A stretch of DNA of 64,000 bases from Pseudomonas piscis. Its GTDB lineage: Bacteria; Pseudomonadota; Gammaproteobacteria; Pseudomonadales; Pseudomonadaceae. The stretch is from the NCBI RefSeq assembly GCF_009380155.1, contig NZ_WHUV01000003.1:62001-126000 (forward strand), in the 5' to 3' direction. This document shows, one piece after another, positions 39,157 through 50,079 of the stretch. Position 1 is the stretch's first letter, and each line of letters opens with the position of its first letter. A program made the translations under genes and the position numbers. A model generated the notes under the pieces. It was not told the DNA's origin and did not search any database. It worked only from the letters and a program-made list of their open reading frames with translations.

Positions 39157-41298
39157 TCAGACCCTGAACTGGTTGATCAGCCGGCGTTGCTGTTCGGCCA
39201 GCTTGGTCAGGCCGGCGCTGGCGGCGCTGGACTCGTCGGCCCCGCCAGCCACTTCGTTGGCCACCTGGCCGATGTTGATCACGTTGCGGTTGATGTCCTC
39301 GGCCACCGCGCTCTGCTCCTCGGCGGCGCTGGCGATCTGGGTGTTCATGTCGTTGATCACCGAGACCGCCTGGGTGATGGTCTCCAGGGCCTGGGCCGCC
39401 TTGGCCGCATGCTCCACGCTCTGGTCGGTCTTGTGCTGGCTGTCCTCCATGACCCGCACCACTTCCCGGGTGCCTTGCTGCAGTTGCTGGATCATCGACT
39501 GGATTTCCTCGGTGGCCTGCTGGGTCTTTTGCGCCAGGTTGCGCACCTCGTCGGCGACCACCGCGAAGCCGCGGCCTTGCTCGCCGGCACGGGCGGCCTC
39601 GATCGCTGCGTTGAGGGCCAGCAGGTTGGTCTGCTCGGCGATCCCGCGGATAGCGATGAGGATGGCGTTGATGTTCTCGCTGTCCTTGGCCAGGGTCTGC
39701 ACCACGGTCACCGCGCGACCGATCTCTTCGGCCAGGGCGGCGATGGCGCTGGAGGTATCACGCACCACCTGCATGCCCTGGCTGGCGGCCTGGTCGGCAT
39801 GGCTGGCCGCTTGTGCAGCCTGGGTCGCGTTGCGTGCCACGTCCTGGGCGGTGGCGGTCATCTCGTGCACCGCAGTGGCCACCTGGTCGATTTCCACCAT
39901 CTGCTTGTGTACGCCCTGGTTGGTGCGGATGGCGATATCGGCGGTGTGTTCCGAGGAGTCGCTGACACTCTGCACCGAGGTCACCACCTGGCTGATCATC
40001 GCCTGCAACTTGGCCAGGAAGGTGTTGAAACCCTTGGCGATCGAGCCCAGCTCATCGGCCCGGTCACTGCTCAGGCGGCGAGTCAGGTCGCCTTCGCCCT
40101 GGGCGATATCGTCGAGCATCGCCACCATCTGCCGCAGCGGCCGAGCGATGCCGTGGCCCACCAGCCAGATCACCAGCAGGCCGACGCCGGCGATCACCAG
40201 GCCGACCATGGCCATGCCGAAAATGTCGGCCTGGCGCTGTTCGGCCAGGTCGCCCTGGAGCTTGTCCAGGTCAGCCATTACCGCGCCCAGGGGCAGCTGC
40301 AGCATCAGGGTCCACTGGGCATCGGTCTGGCCGATGCCGAAGGGCAGGTAGAGGGCGATCTTGCCGTTGGCCTGGTCGACGTCATAGGTCACCTCGCCGC
40401 GCTTGAGATTGGACAGCTTGGCGACGGTATCGCTGTTGAGTACGTCGCTGACCTTCTCGCCGAACTTGCCGGGGTCCTTGGTGTAGGCCACCAGGCGCGC
40501 GTTGCCGCCGATCAGGGCCATCTCGCCGGCGCCGCCGTAGAGCTTCTGGTTGGCGCCCACCAGCATGTCCTGGATGAAGTTCACCGACAGGTCGGCACCG
40601 ACTATGCCCTGGAACTTGCCGTCCAGCAGGATGGGCTGGATGAAGGAGGCGAGCATCACCACCTTGTCGCCGACCTTGTAAGGCGCGGGATCGATCACGC
40701 AGGACTTGAGGTTGTCCTTGGAGCACAGGTAGTACTCGCTGGCCCGCACCCCGGTGGACAGCACGGTCCGGTCGTTGACGTCGGCCAGCTTGTCCAGGCC
40801 CAGGCTGGAGTCCTGGTTGCGGAACCACCAGGGCAGGAAGCGGCCGCTAGCGGCATCGATGCCGACCACGCTGGTGCCGACGTAGGCCCCGTCGTTGTGG
40901 TCGATGGCGTTGGGCTCCCAGCCTATATAGGCGCCGAGGATCTTCGGGTTCTGGCTGACGTTTTCCTTGATCAGGGCGATCAGCTGTTCGCGGCTCAGGC
41001 TCAGTTGCGCCTGGCCCTGGGCATCCCGGCTGCCCATCAGGGCGTTGACCCGCACCAGGCCTGCGGCAATCAGCAGCGGCGCCTCCAGTTCCCGCTGGAT
41101 CTGGCTGACCTGGGTCTGCGCCAGGCCACTCAAGCGTTGCTCGATGACTTGCTCGAACTGGGCCTGGGTCCTTTCCTGCACCATTTGCTGGGTCCGGGCG
41201 CCGGAGAACAGGGCATACAGCACCAGGGCTGCAACCACGCTGAGGACGATGGCTCCGGCCAGTGCGGCCACCGAAAACTGGATCGACTTGAACTTCAT
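39157..41298 (-). CDS. Methyl-accepting chemotaxis protein with dCACHE sensor
   Basis: 713 residues from the ATG at 41296-41298 (GGAG upstream). A TM segment (about 10-32) is followed by a periplasmic dCACHE-type domain (about 40-350), TM2 near 355-383, a HAMP domain, and the cytoplasmic signalling hairpin with [16 protein letters not shown] near residue 580. The ligand is unknown; such sensors bind amino acids or organic acids. It probably couples to CheA/CheW. Confidence 0.93.
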   Translation of the reverse strand: MKFKSIQFSVAALAGAIVLSVVAALVLYALFSGARTQQMVQERTQAQFEQVIEQRLSGLAQTQVSQIQRELEAPLLIAAGLVRVNALMGSRDAQGQAQLSLSREQLIALIKENVSQNPKILGAYIGWEPNAIDHNDGAYVGTSVVGIDAASGRFLPWWFRNQDSSLGLDKLADVNDRTVLSTGVRASEYYLCSKDNLKSCVIDPAPYKVGDKVVMLASFIQPILLDGKFQGIVGADLSVNFIQDMLVGANQKLYGGAGEMALIGGNARLVAYTKDPGKFGEKVSDVLNSDTVAKLSNLKRGEVTYDVDQANGKIALYLPFGIGQTDAQWTLMLQLPLGAVMADLDKLQGDLAEQRQADIFGMAMVGLVIAGVGLLVIWLVGHGIARPLRQMVAMLDDIAQGEGDLTRRLSSDRADELGSIAKGFNTFLAKLQAMISQVVTSVQSVSDSSEHTADIAIRTNQGVHKQMVEIDQVATAVHEMTATAQDVARNATQAAQAASHADQAASQGMQVVRDTSSAIAALAEEIGRAVTVVQTLAKDSENINAILIAIRGIAEQTNLLALNAAIEAARAGEQGRGFAVVADEVRNLAQKTQQATEEIQSMIQQLQQGTREVVRVMEDSQHKTDQSVEHAAKAAQALETITQAVSVINDMNTQIASAAEEQSAVAEDINRNVINIGQVANEVAGGADESSAASAGLTKLAEQQRRLINQFRV

Positions 41299-41569
41299 AG
41301 AGGCTCCGGGCGCAGGAATTGAGGTCTGCCGTGCTGTATCGGCCGCAGCCCTGTGGGTCATTAGCCCGGATTGCACAAATGACGCCTGGAAGGAGGAGGA
41401 GGTCGCTAGCGGCAAGGTGCCACATCAAATGCCACGGGCCCTGGGGACAAGATGAATTTTTTCCTGCAGCGCTGACCCGTATCCCAATTGCGAGCAAAAA
41501 ACCGTTTTGCATCTGGCGCGGATACCAACTCGCCCTTAGGATACGCGCCATGTTTTCAGGGAGGTTTTC

Positions 41570-42391
41570 ATGAAGAAGAAGTCATTGGTTGTATGTGCAC
41601 TGAGCGCCGCGGTATTGCTCAGTGGTTGCGAGACGGTCAATACCACCAACGCAGGTGTGGTGGGCGTGGATCGCAAACAGTCCATGATCAGCCTGGTATC
41701 CAGCGCCGAGGTCAACCAGTCCTACGCACAGTCCTACCAGGAGACCCTGAGCGAGGCCAGCAGCCAGGGCGCACTGGACAAGACCAGCGCCAACGCCAAG
41801 CGCCTGCAGGTCATCGCCAACCGCCTGATTGCCCAGGCCCCGAACTTCCGTCCGGATTGCGCGCAGTGGAAATGGGAAGTCAACCTGATCAAGAGCGATG
41901 AGCTCAACGCCAACTGCGGTCCTGGCGGCAAGATCATTTTCTACTCCGGCCTGATCGAGCAGCTGAAGCTGACCGACGATGAAATCGCCGCGGTGATGGG
42001 CCACGAGATCGCCCACGCCCTGCGTGAGCACGGTCGCGAGGCGATGTCCAAGCAGTACGCGCTGGGTGCCGGCAAGCAGATCGCGACCCTGTTCGGTGTT
42101 TCCCAGCAGACGGTTGCCCTGGGCGACAACGGCGTCAACCTGTTGATGACCCTGCCCAACAGCCGTGAGAACGAGAACGAGGCTGACCTGATCGGCCTGG
42201 AGCTGGCCGCCCGTGCCGGCTACAACCCGAACGCGGCCATTACCCTGTGGAACAAGATGGGCCAGGCTGCCGGTGGTTCCGCGCCGCCCGAGTTCATGAG
42301 CACTCACCCGGCGTCCACCAGCCGTATCGCCTCGTTGCAGGCGGCAATTCCCAAGGTGATGCCGCTGTACCAGCAGGCCAAGAAGTCCTGA
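41570..42391 (+). CDS. M48-family metalloprotease lipoprotein
   Basis: 273 residues with a lipobox LLSGC (Cys18) and a zinc-protease motif HEIAHALREHG near residue 145, plus ENEADLIGL as the third zinc ligand region. It resembles LoiP/YggG, which degrades damaged outer-membrane or periplasmic proteins. Confidence 0.92.
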   Translation: MKKKSLVVCALSAAVLLSGCETVNTTNAGVVGVDRKQSMISLVSSAEVNQSYAQSYQETLSEASSQGALDKTSANAKRLQVIANRLIAQAPNFRPDCAQWKWEVNLIKSDELNANCGPGGKIIFYSGLIEQLKLTDDEIAAVMGHEIAHALREHGREAMSKQYALGAGKQIATLFGVSQQTVALGDNGVNLLMTLPNSRENENEADLIGLELAARAGYNPNAAITLWNKMGQAAGGSAPPEFMSTHPASTSRIASLQAAIPKVMPLYQQAKKS

Positions 42392-42417
42392 TCCACCGCG
42401 TCAACCGATGATGCATT

Positions 42418-42464
42418 CGCCGGCAAGGCGGTTCCCGTAACGGGGGCTGCCTTGCCGGCGTTTT
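42418..42464. terminator. Terminator after the M48 protease gene
   Basis: CGCCGGCAAGGC and GCCTTGCCGGCG form a perfect 12-bp stem with a 19-base loop, followed by TTTT. It separates the gene from the convergent transporter gene. Confidence 0.85.
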
Positions 42465-42467
42465 CGT

Positions 42468-43052
42468 TTACAGCCAGCCGCTGCTCTGCATGGCCTTGTA
42501 CACCGCGACCAGGGCCAGGATGACGAACGCCGATGCCGCCAGGCGCCGGATCAGGGTCAACGGCAGTTTGTCCGCGGCGAAGTTGCCGGCAAGCACCACT
42601 GGGACGTTGGCGATCAGCATGCCCAGGGTGGTGCCGATGATCACCAGCCACAATTCCGGATACTGCGCAGCCAGCATCACCGTGGCGACCTGGGTCTTGT
42701 CGCCGATCTCGGCCAGGAAGAAGGCGATCAGGGTCGTGAGGAAGGGGCCGAACTTGCGCGCGGTGGTGGCTTCGTCGTCGTCCATCTTGTCCGGCACCAG
42801 GGTCCACAGCGCGGTGGCGGTGAAGCTGGCGGCGAGGATCCAGTGCAGGGTCGCATCCGAGAAGAAGCTGCCGAACCAGGCGCCTACCGCACCGGCGGCC
42901 GCATGGTTGGCCAGGGTCGCGGCGACGATGCCGGCGATGATCGGCCAGGGTTTGCGAAAGCGCGCAGCGAGGATCAGGGCAAGCAGTTGCGTCTTGTCGC
43001 CGATTTCGGCCAAGGCAACGATTGCGGTGGGAACGAGCAGGGAGTCCAGCAT
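42468..43052 (-). CDS. TMEM165/GDT1-family cation transporter, probable Mn(II) exporter
   Basis: 194 residues with about six TM segments and two ExGD repeats: ALAEIGDKTQLLAL near residue 15 and FLAEIGDKTQVATV near residue 110. The family exports manganese (bacterial MneA-type) or moves Ca/Mn in eukaryotes. The ATG at 43050-43052 follows a manganese-sensing yybP-ykoY riboswitch, which strongly supports a manganese role. Confidence 0.93.
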   Translation of the reverse strand: MLDSLLVPTAIVALAEIGDKTQLLALILAARFRKPWPIIAGIVAATLANHAAAGAVGAWFGSFFSDATLHWILAASFTATALWTLVPDKMDDDEATTARKFGPFLTTLIAFFLAEIGDKTQVATVMLAAQYPELWLVIIGTTLGMLIANVPVVLAGNFAADKLPLTLIRRLAASAFVILALVAVYKAMQSSGWL

Positions 43053-43149
43053 CAGGGTTTTCCTAAGGGGCGGGTCGACACGGCTATGACACGTACAGCC
43101 TTCCCGCCCCGGGTAAGGTGTGCGTGTCATAGGTCTTGTCAAACCCGGC

Positions 43150-43260
43150 AGCCCGTCTGTGCGGACTCTTGGGTCGCATGCGCCATGGTCTTCGGACCAA
43201 GTATGTTGACGCATGCCGGACGAGCGTGGCGCTCGTGGGAGACTACTCCCCTAGGACGGA
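43150..43260 (-). ncRNA. yybP-ykoY manganese riboswitch aptamer
   Basis: On the minus strand the conserved loop GGGGAGTAG (43243-43251) and the second core element GTCAACATAC (43201-43210) are present. CCGTC/GACGG close the outer stem (43255-43259 with 43153-43157); ACGAGCG/GCTCGT, GCATGCG/CGCATGC and TGGTC/GACCA hairpins complete the fold. It lies about 100 bp ahead of the GDT1-family gene and should switch it on with Mn(II). Confidence 0.9.
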
Positions 43261-43315
43261 GCGGATTCTGCCTAGGCAAAATCCTTTCGGCAAGCCTTGT
43301 TTGTGAAAAAGACGC

Positions 43316-44314
43316 TCAGCCGCGCTTGGCCCGGTAGATGCGGAAACCATCGCCTTCGGCCTTGACCGCGCAGGGCCCCAGGTGCTCTTCGATCAGTGGC
43401 TGGTAGCGCAGGAAACTATTGGCGACTACCCGCAGTTCGCCGCCTTTTTCCAGATGTTCCCTAGATTTTCTCAGCAGGTTTTCCGTGGCCTGATAGTCGG
43501 TGTGGACCCCGGTATGGAACGGCGGATTGGTCAGGATGCAGTTCAAGCCCATGGGCGCGGCATCGATACCGTCCCCGGTCAGGACTTCGCCTTCCAGGCC
43601 GTTGGCTGCCAGGGTCAGGCGGCTGCTCCGGGCTGCGAAGGCGTCCACGTCCAACAGGGTCACGCGGGTTTGCGGATAGCGGCGCTTGACCGTCGCCCCC
43701 AGCACTCCGGCGCCACAACCGAAATCCAGCAGGTGGCCGGCAGGCAAGTGGTCCAGGTGTTCGAGCAGCAGCGCGGTGCCGCGATCCAGGCGGCCATGGC
43801 TGAACACGCCGGGCAGGCTGACGACCTTCAGCGGGCCTTCGGCCAATGGCAACAGGTACTCCTGGGCCAGGCTCTCCAGGGCCACAGGTTCGGGGGCGTT
43901 GCTCACCGTGACCTGCCACAGCTGGCAATGCCTGGCGCTATCGAGCTTGCGCGGCTTGCCGAAGGCGGCGAGCTGCTTGGCGGTACTTTCCACGCCGGCG
44001 CGTTTTTCCCCCACCAGGTACAGCTCGCGCCCGGCCAGGCGCGAAGCCAGGGTGTTGAGCAGGTAGTGGGCCAGGTCCTTGGACTTGGGCAGGAACAGCA
44101 CGGCGCTGTCGAAGGCGCTGTCCGGGGCGTTCACCCCGAAATGACAGCGGTCCGGGAAGCGAGCTTGCAGCGCCGTGTGGTCGCCGGCGTGCCAGCTCCA
44201 GCCCTGGGCGGCCGGCAGGCGGCCGAGCAGGTCATCGGCGCTCAGGCCGGCCAGCAGTACCTGGCCCTGGAACAGCTCGGCCTGGCGTAAGAGTATTTCG
44301 CTGCGTATGTCCAT
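43316..44314 (-). CDS. rsmC: 16S rRNA (guanine-N2)-methyltransferase, RsmC type
   Basis: 332 residues with a duplicated methyltransferase fold. SAM motif [15 protein letters not shown] near residue 200 and the catalytic [10 protein letters not shown] near residue 265. It modifies G1207 in the 30S subunit. The ATG at 44312-44314 (MDIRSE) is the family-like start. Confidence 0.9.
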   Translation of the reverse strand: MDIRSEILLRQAELFQGQVLLAGLSADDLLGRLPAAQGWSWHAGDHTALQARFPDRCHFGVNAPDSAFDSAVLFLPKSKDLAHYLLNTLASRLAGRELYLVGEKRAGVESTAKQLAAFGKPRKLDSARHCQLWQVTVSNAPEPVALESLAQEYLLPLAEGPLKVVSLPGVFSHGRLDRGTALLLEHLDHLPAGHLLDFGCGAGVLGATVKRRYPQTRVTLLDVDAFAARSSRLTLAANGLEGEVLTGDGIDAAPMGLNCILTNPPFHTGVHTDYQATENLLRKSREHLEKGGELRVVANSFLRYQPLIEEHLGPCAVKAEGDGFRIYRAKRG

Positions 44315-44346
44315 CGTCCGCACCTGAAAAAAAGTGGCGCAGTCTA

Positions 44347-45312
44347 TCAATTTACGACCCGCAGCGGTTCACCATTGAAGAAGGCCCGGGCATTTTCCAC
44401 CAGTTGGCCGACGATGCGCTGGCGGGCTTCGCGACTGCCCCAGGCGTTGTGCGGGGTTACGATCAGGCGCGGGATATCGGCCTCCAGCAAGGGGTTGCCG
44501 TTGACCGGCGGCTCGACACTCAGGACGTCGGTGGCCGCGCCCCCCAGGTGGCCGCTGCGCAGAGCGTCGGCCAGGGCCTGTTCGTCGATCAGCCCCCCGC
44601 GGGCGGTGTTGACCACCAGGGCCCCGGGCTTGAGCAGGGCCAGCTCCCGGGCGCCGATCAAGTTACGGGTGTGTTCGTTGAGCGGGCAGTGCAGGGTCAG
44701 GGCGTCCACCTGGGGCAGCAGTTCGTCCAGGGGCAGGCGGTCGGCGCGCAGCGGGCGTCCGGGGATCTGTCCCAGGACCACGCGCATGCCGAAGGCTTCG
44801 GCCAGGCGTGCCACCGCGCCGCCCAGTTCGCCATGGCCCAGCAGGCCCAGGGTCTTGCCCGCCAGCTCCATGATCGGGAATTCCAGCAGGCAGAACTGGC
44901 TGGCCTGCTGCCAGCGTCCGGCAGCCACGGCCTGTTGATAATCGGCGACCCGTGTCGCCAGGTTGAGCAGCAGCATCAGGGTGTGCTGGGCCACCGACGG
45001 CGTGCCGTAGCCCTGGCAGTTGCTGACGGTGATGCCCTGGCGCCGGGCGGCTTCCAGGTCGATGTTGTTGGTGCCGGTGGCCGTCACCAGGATCAGTCGC
45101 AGCTCGGGACAGGCGGCCAGGGCCTGGGCGTTGATCGCCACCTTGTTGCTGATGGCCACCTGGGCTCCTTGCAGGCGCTCGGCCACCTGTTCCGGGGACG
45201 TATGGGCATGCAAGTGCAAGGAACTGAAACTGTCGTGCAGCGCCCCCAGATCCAGGTCACCCAAGTCCAGCGAACTGTGATCGAGGAAGACGGCGCGGCG
45301 ATTGTCGGTCAT
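44347..45312 (-). CDS. D-2-hydroxyacid dehydrogenase (glycerate/hydroxypyruvate type)
   Basis: 321 residues. NAD motif [15 protein letters not shown] near residue 150, then the catalytic Arg (TARGGLIDE) and His (TPHNAWGS) segments. It reduces 2-ketoacids such as hydroxypyruvate. The ATG at 45310-45312 (MTDNRRAV) begins the conserved domain; the frame runs open upstream but without homology-like content. Confidence 0.88.
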   Translation of the reverse strand: MTDNRRAVFLDHSSLDLGDLDLGALHDSFSSLHLHAHTSPEQVAERLQGAQVAISNKVAINAQALAACPELRLILVTATGTNNIDLEAARRQGITVSNCQGYGTPSVAQHTLMLLLNLATRVADYQQAVAAGRWQQASQFCLLEFPIMELAGKTLGLLGHGELGGAVARLAEAFGMRVVLGQIPGRPLRADRLPLDELLPQVDALTLHCPLNEHTRNLIGARELALLKPGALVVNTARGGLIDEQALADALRSGHLGGAATDVLSVEPPVNGNPLLEADIPRLIVTPHNAWGSREARQRIVGQLVENARAFFNGEPLRVVN

Positions 45313-45396
45313 GAACTGTACCTTTCGTGCGAGGAAACCAAGGCGTAATCTGCCGAGCCTAACAGATGAAATAATTAGACATATACAGGAGCCTGC

Positions 45397-46026
45397 ATGT
45401 ACCTCACCGAGTTCTTGACCGTTGCCCTCATCCATCTGCTGGCGGTGGCCAGCCCCGGCCCGGACTTTGCCGTGGTGGTGCGCGAAAGCGTGACCCATGG
45501 CCGTCGCGCCGGCACCTGGACCGCCCTGGGAGTGGGTTCGGCGATCTTCCTGCACGTGGGGTACTCGTTGCTGGGGATCGGCCTGATCGTTTCCCAGTCC
45601 ATCGTGCTGTTCAACGCCCTGAAGTGGCTGGCCGCCGCCTACCTGCTGTACATCGGCTACAAGGCCCTGCGTGCCCAGCCAGCCAAGCCGGCCACGGACG
45701 ACCTGCACAAGGAGGCCGGCGTGCGCACCGCCCGCGGAGCCTTCACCTCAGGTTTCGTCACCAATGGCCTGAATCCCAAGGCGACGCTGTTCTTCCTCTC
45801 GCTGTTCACCGTGGTGATCAACCCTCATACACCACTGGCGATCCAGGCCGGCTATGGGGTCTACCTGGCGGCGGCCACGGCCCTGTGGTTCTGCCTGGTG
45901 GCCATGCTGTTCAGCCAGCAGCGGGTGCGGGCTGGTTTCGCCCGCATGGGCCATTGGTTCGATCGCACCATGGGTGCGGTGCTGATCGCCATCGGTGTCA
46001 AGCTGGCCTTCACCGAGATGCATTGA
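45397..46026 (+). CDS. LysE/RhtB-family amino-acid exporter
   Basis: 209 residues with about six TM segments. The N-terminal LysE signature ASPGPDFAVVVRESVTHGR near residue 18 and NPKATLFFLSLF near residue 125 are present. It exports an amino acid or related metabolite; substrate unknown. It overlaps the convergent AraC gene by 17 bp. Confidence 0.9.
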   Translation: MYLTEFLTVALIHLLAVASPGPDFAVVVRESVTHGRRAGTWTALGVGSAIFLHVGYSLLGIGLIVSQSIVLFNALKWLAAAYLLYIGYKALRAQPAKPATDDLHKEAGVRTARGAFTSGFVTNGLNPKATLFFLSLFTVVINPHTPLAIQAGYGVYLAAATALWFCLVAMLFSQQRVRAGFARMGHWFDRTMGAVLIAIGVKLAFTEMH

Positions 46027-46783
46027 GGGCACTGAGCTGGTTCAGGGACGCCACGTAATGCCGTGGCGTATCCCCGAGCAAGCGCTGGAACATGGCGCTG
46101 AAGGCCCGGGTGCTGCCATAGCCCAGTGAGTCGGCCACGCTGTGCACGCTTTCCCCGGCGAGCAGGCGTGGCAGGGCTTCCATCAGGCGCAGTTGCTGGC
46201 GCCAGGCGTTGAAATTCATCCGCACCTGCTGCTGGAACAGCCGCGCCAGGGTCCGTGAGCTGGCGCCCACCTGCTGCGCCCAATCCTCCAGGGTGTAGCA
46301 ATGGTCGGGAGTGCGCAGCAGGGCCAGGCAGATGGCTTGCAGGCGGCGGTCCTGGGGCATCGGGATATGCAGCGGCAGGTTCTCCAGGCCGGCGATCTCC
46401 TCCAGCATCAGTTGCTGGATCAGCGGGTTGCGGGCCTGCTTCGGGCCTTGCACCGCGCGCAGGATCAATTCCCTCAACAGCGGTGTGACCGCCAGTACGC
46501 AGCACTGCTGCAAGGATGCCGGACAGAGTTCGGCGGCGATGAACAGCGTGCGCATGCGCACTTCCCCGGCCATGAAGATCTCATGCTCCACCAGTGGTGG
46601 AATCCATACTGCGCGGGTCGGAGGGATGACCCAGGCGCCATGGGCGGTCACCAGGCGCATGGTGCCGCAGGCGGCGTAGAGGAACTGCGCCTCGTGATGA
46701 CAGTGCAGCGGCTGGTGCGCGGCATCGGCGTAGTCCCTGGAGTAGGCGCTGACCGGGCCCTGCTGGAAGTGGCTGATTAACAT
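46010..46783 (-). CDS. AraC-family transcriptional regulator
   Basis: 257 residues with an N-terminal cupin-like sensor (HCHHEAQFLYAACG) and a C-terminal double helix-turn-helix (DWAQQVGASSRTLARLF, then SVADSLGYGSTRAFSAMF). The ATG at 46781-46783 is used; the frame continues about 15 codons upstream. It is divergent from the MFS gene and probably controls it. Confidence 0.88.
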   Translation of the reverse strand: MLISHFQQGPVSAYSRDYADAAHQPLHCHHEAQFLYAACGTMRLVTAHGAWVIPPTRAVWIPPLVEHEIFMAGEVRMRTLFIAAELCPASLQQCCVLAVTPLLRELILRAVQGPKQARNPLIQQLMLEEIAGLENLPLHIPMPQDRRLQAICLALLRTPDHCYTLEDWAQQVGASSRTLARLFQQQVRMNFNAWRQQLRLMEALPRLLAGESVHSVADSLGYGSTRAFSAMFQRLLGDTPRHYVASLNQLSALNASR

Positions 46784-46869
46784 GTCCGTTCCGATGACTT
46801 TGTTGTCCAGAATGCTGTTTGTCGCCAACCTAGCATAGGCGTCACCTTCACTACCTGCAGCGTGCCGCC

Positions 46870-48054
46870 ATGAACCAAGCCCGAAATGTCATCCGCTACG
46901 TCAATGCCGCCCATGTCATCGACCACATGTTCATGCTGATCTTCCCTGCGGCGGTACTGGGCATGACCCAGGCCTTCGCCATGGACTATGCCGCGCTGAT
47001 CGGCTTGTCCCTGGGAGGTTTCATCGCCTTTGGCGCCTGTTCGCTGCCGGCCGGCTGGCTGGGCGACCACTGGAGCCGCCGACGGATGATGCTGCTGTTC
47101 TTCTTCGGCATCGGTGGTTCCTCGATCCTCACGGGCCTGAGCAGCAGCCCGGCGATGTTGACCCTGGGCCTGACCCTGATGGGGGTGTTCGCCGCCATCT
47201 ATCACCCGGTGGGCACGGCGATGCTGGTGGCCTACGCTCGCAACCGTGGACGCGAGATCGGTATCAACGGCATGTGGGGCAACCTCGGGGTGGCCTTCTC
47301 GGCGCTGCTCACCGGCTTCCTGGTGGCCCGCTTCGGCTGGCGTTCGGCATTCATCCTGCCAGGGGCCGTGGCGATCGTGCTGGGTATCGGTTTTGCCTGG
47401 CAGGTGCGTGAGGAGCCGGTCCCGGTCCGGGCCCATGCGCCGCTCAAAGGGCAGGGCGGACAGCAGATCTCGATGTTCCTGGTGTTCGCTGTCCTGGCGC
47501 TGGCCACGGCCACTGGCGGCGTGGTGTTCAACGCCACCACCATGACCTATCCGAAACTGTTCCAGGAGCGCTTGCTGGACGTCTTCACCTCGCCGCAGAC
47601 CCTGGGACTGGTGGTGAGCCTGGCCTACGCCTTCGGTGCGGTGGCGCAGTTGACCATGGGACGACTGTTGCATCGCTTCAGCCTGAAATGGCCATTCATC
47701 GTCATGACCCTGTTCCAGGGGCCTTTGTTGCTGGCGCTGGCCCATGCTGAGGGCTGGAATGTGATTGTGCTGGGCGCGGCGTTCATGTTCGTGGTGTTCG
47801 GCCAGGTCACGGTCAACGATGCGATGGTCGCCAACTTCGTCGCCCCCCAGTGGCAGGCCCGGGTATTCGCCTTGCGTTACTGCCTGTCGTTCGGTGCCAG
47901 CGCCACGGCGATTCCGCTGATCGCCCTGGTGGAGCCGCGCCAGGGCCTGGCCGGGCTGTACCTGATCCTGGGCGCGATCGCGGCGCTGACCTTCGTCGCC
48001 GCCCTGGCTTTCCCCCGCACGCCGGCCGAAGCGGCGCTGGGCCAGCAGGCGTGA
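46870..48054 (+). CDS. Major facilitator superfamily transporter
   Basis: 394 residues, 12 hydrophobic segments. The MFS loop motif GDHWSRRRMM is near residue 62, and the N-terminus has HVIDHMFMLIFPA. Exports an unknown substrate. Its divergent AraC neighbour is the likely regulator. A GATACT/AGTATC inverted repeat (48074-48096) follows the stop. Confidence 0.88.
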   Translation: MNQARNVIRYVNAAHVIDHMFMLIFPAAVLGMTQAFAMDYAALIGLSLGGFIAFGACSLPAGWLGDHWSRRRMMLLFFFGIGGSSILTGLSSSPAMLTLGLTLMGVFAAIYHPVGTAMLVAYARNRGREIGINGMWGNLGVAFSALLTGFLVARFGWRSAFILPGAVAIVLGIGFAWQVREEPVPVRAHAPLKGQGGQQISMFLVFAVLALATATGGVVFNATTMTYPKLFQERLLDVFTSPQTLGLVVSLAYAFGAVAQLTMGRLLHRFSLKWPFIVMTLFQGPLLLALAHAEGWNVIVLGAAFMFVVFGQVTVNDAMVANFVAPQWQARVFALRYCLSFGASATAIPLIALVEPRQGLAGLYLILGAIAALTFVAALAFPRTPAEAALGQQA

Positions 48055-48199
48055 TGGCACGCGGGGCCGCGCCGATACTGGCCTGGAGCTAGTATCAGGC
48101 GTCCCTGCAAATCATCCCTTTGGCTGATTTGGCTGGCGCGCAGGCACTCTAGAGTGAGTATTCTCCTGTTACGACCGAGCCGTCAGAAAAGGGATTCTT

Positions 48200-49882
48200 A
48201 TGTTGCAGACTCGCGTTATCCCCCCCGCCGAAGGGGCCTACCAATACCCGCTCCTGATCAAGCGGCTGCTGATGTCCGGCAGCCGCTACGAGAAGACCCG
48301 CGAGATCATCTACCGCGACCAGTTGCGCTACACCTATCCGACCCTGATCGAGCGGGTGGCGCGCCTGGCCAACGTGTTGACCGCGGCCGGGGTCAAGGCC
48401 GGGGACACCGTGGCGGTGATGGACTGGGACAGCCATCGTTACCTGGAGTGCATGTTCGCCATCCCGATGATCGGCGCGGTCATCCACACCATCAACGTGC
48501 GCCTGTCGCCGGAGCAGATCCTCTACACCATGAACCACGCCGAGGACCGCTTCGTGCTGGTCAACAGCGAGTTCGTCGGCCTGTACCAGGCGATTGCCGG
48601 GCACTTGACCACGGTGGACAAGACCCTGCTGCTCACCGATGGCGAACAGAAGACCGCCGACCTGCCGAACCTGGTGGGCGAGTACGAGACCTTGCTGGCG
48701 GCCGCCAGCCCGCACTACCAGTTCGAGGACTTCGACGAGAACTCGGTGGCCACCACCTTCTACACCACCGGCACCACCGGCAATCCCAAGGGCGTGTACT
48801 TCACCCACCGCCAACTGGTGCTGCACACCATGGGCGTTTCCACCATCATGGGCGCCATCGACAGCGTGCGCCTGCTGGGCACCAACGACGTCTACATGCC
48901 CATCACCCCGATGTTCCACGTGCATGCCTGGGGCCTGCCCTACGTGGCCACCATGCTGGGCCTCAAGCAGGTCTATCCGGGGCGCTACGACCCCGAGTAC
49001 CTGGTGGAGCTGTGGCGCCGGGAAAAAGTCACCTTCTCCCACTGCGTGCCGACCATCCTGCAGATGGTGCTCAATGCCAAGGCGGCCCAGGGCACGGATT
49101 TCGGCGGTTGGAAGATCGTCATCGGCGGCAGCGCCCTGAACCGCACGCTGTACGAGGCCGCCAAGGCCAGGGGTGTGCAGTTGACCGCCGCCTACGGCAT
49201 GTCCGAGACCGGGCCGCTGGTGTCCTGCGCCCACCTCAACGATGAACTGATGGCGGGCAGCGAGGACGAGCGCACCACCTACCGGATCAAGGCCGGCGTG
49301 CCCGGGCCACTGGTGGAGGCGGCGATCGTCGACGCCGAGGGCAACTTCCTGCCGGCGGACGGCGAATCCCAGGGCGAGCTGGTACTGCGCGCACCCTGGT
49401 TGAGCGAGGGTTATTTCAACGAGCCGCAAAAGGGCGCCGAGCTCTGGGAGGGCGGCTGGCTGCATACCGGCGACGTGGCGACCCTGGACGGCATGGGCGT
49501 GATCGATATCCGCGATCGGATCAAGGATGTGATCAAGACCGGCGGGGAGTGGATCTCGTCCCTGGACCTGGAGGACCTCATCAGCCGGCATGTGGCGGTA
49601 CGCGAAGTAGCAGTGGTGGGCATCGCCGATCCGCAATGGGGAGAGCGGCCGTTCGCCTTGCTGGTGGTCCGTGAAGGCCACGAGATCGGCGCCCGGGAGC
49701 TCAAGGAACACCTCAAGCCATTCGTCGAACTGGGGCACCTGAGCAAGTGGGCCATTCCCACCCAGATCGCCCTTGTTACGGAAATTCCCAAGACCAGCGT
49801 CGGCAAGCTCGACAAGAAGCGCATCCGCGTCAACATCAGCGAGTGGCAGGCCAGCAACAGCGCCTTTCTCTCCACCCTCTGA
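48200..49882 (+). CDS. AlkK-like medium/long-chain acyl-CoA ligase
   Basis: 560 residues of the AMP-binding superfamily. P-loop FYTTGTTGNPKGVYF near residue 193, then YGMSETGPLV and the hinge DRIKDVIKTGGEWIS near residue 440. Activates a fatty acid with ATP and CoA. In P. putida and P. aeruginosa the orthologous gene lies beside DUF1302, DUF1329 and LuxR genes (from memory), as here. Confidence 0.92.
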   Translation: MLQTRVIPPAEGAYQYPLLIKRLLMSGSRYEKTREIIYRDQLRYTYPTLIERVARLANVLTAAGVKAGDTVAVMDWDSHRYLECMFAIPMIGAVIHTINVRLSPEQILYTMNHAEDRFVLVNSEFVGLYQAIAGHLTTVDKTLLLTDGEQKTADLPNLVGEYETLLAAASPHYQFEDFDENSVATTFYTTGTTGNPKGVYFTHRQLVLHTMGVSTIMGAIDSVRLLGTNDVYMPITPMFHVHAWGLPYVATMLGLKQVYPGRYDPEYLVELWRREKVTFSHCVPTILQMVLNAKAAQGTDFGGWKIVIGGSALNRTLYEAAKARGVQLTAAYGMSETGPLVSCAHLNDELMAGSEDERTTYRIKAGVPGPLVEAAIVDAEGNFLPADGESQGELVLRAPWLSEGYFNEPQKGAELWEGGWLHTGDVATLDGMGVIDIRDRIKDVIKTGGEWISSLDLEDLISRHVAVREVAVVGIADPQWGERPFALLVVREGHEIGARELKEHLKPFVELGHLSKWAIPTQIALVTEIPKTSVGKLDKKRIRVNISEWQASNSAFLSTL

Positions 49883-50079
49883 GTCTTTCCCGCCGTGTCC
49901 GCCCGGGCACGGCGCGCCCACCCTGCAAGCCTTTGCCTTGTACTCGCGGATTTTTCCGTCATCCTTGCCGGCCATTTTTCAACGGTTATGGCAACGGGCC
50001 GCTCCAGCACGGCCGGATGGCTGCAAATCACACTTTAGAGGGATCAAGCAGTAATCCTTGCTGGCTATAGTCCGTTAAC

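Noticed and set aside
39187..41322. 711-residue plus-strand open frame
   Set aside because: Entirely antisense to the chemotaxis receptor, His/Gly-rich and domain-less.
48149..49975. 608-residue minus-strand open frame
   Set aside because: Antisense to the acyl-CoA ligase; composition typical of a shadow frame.
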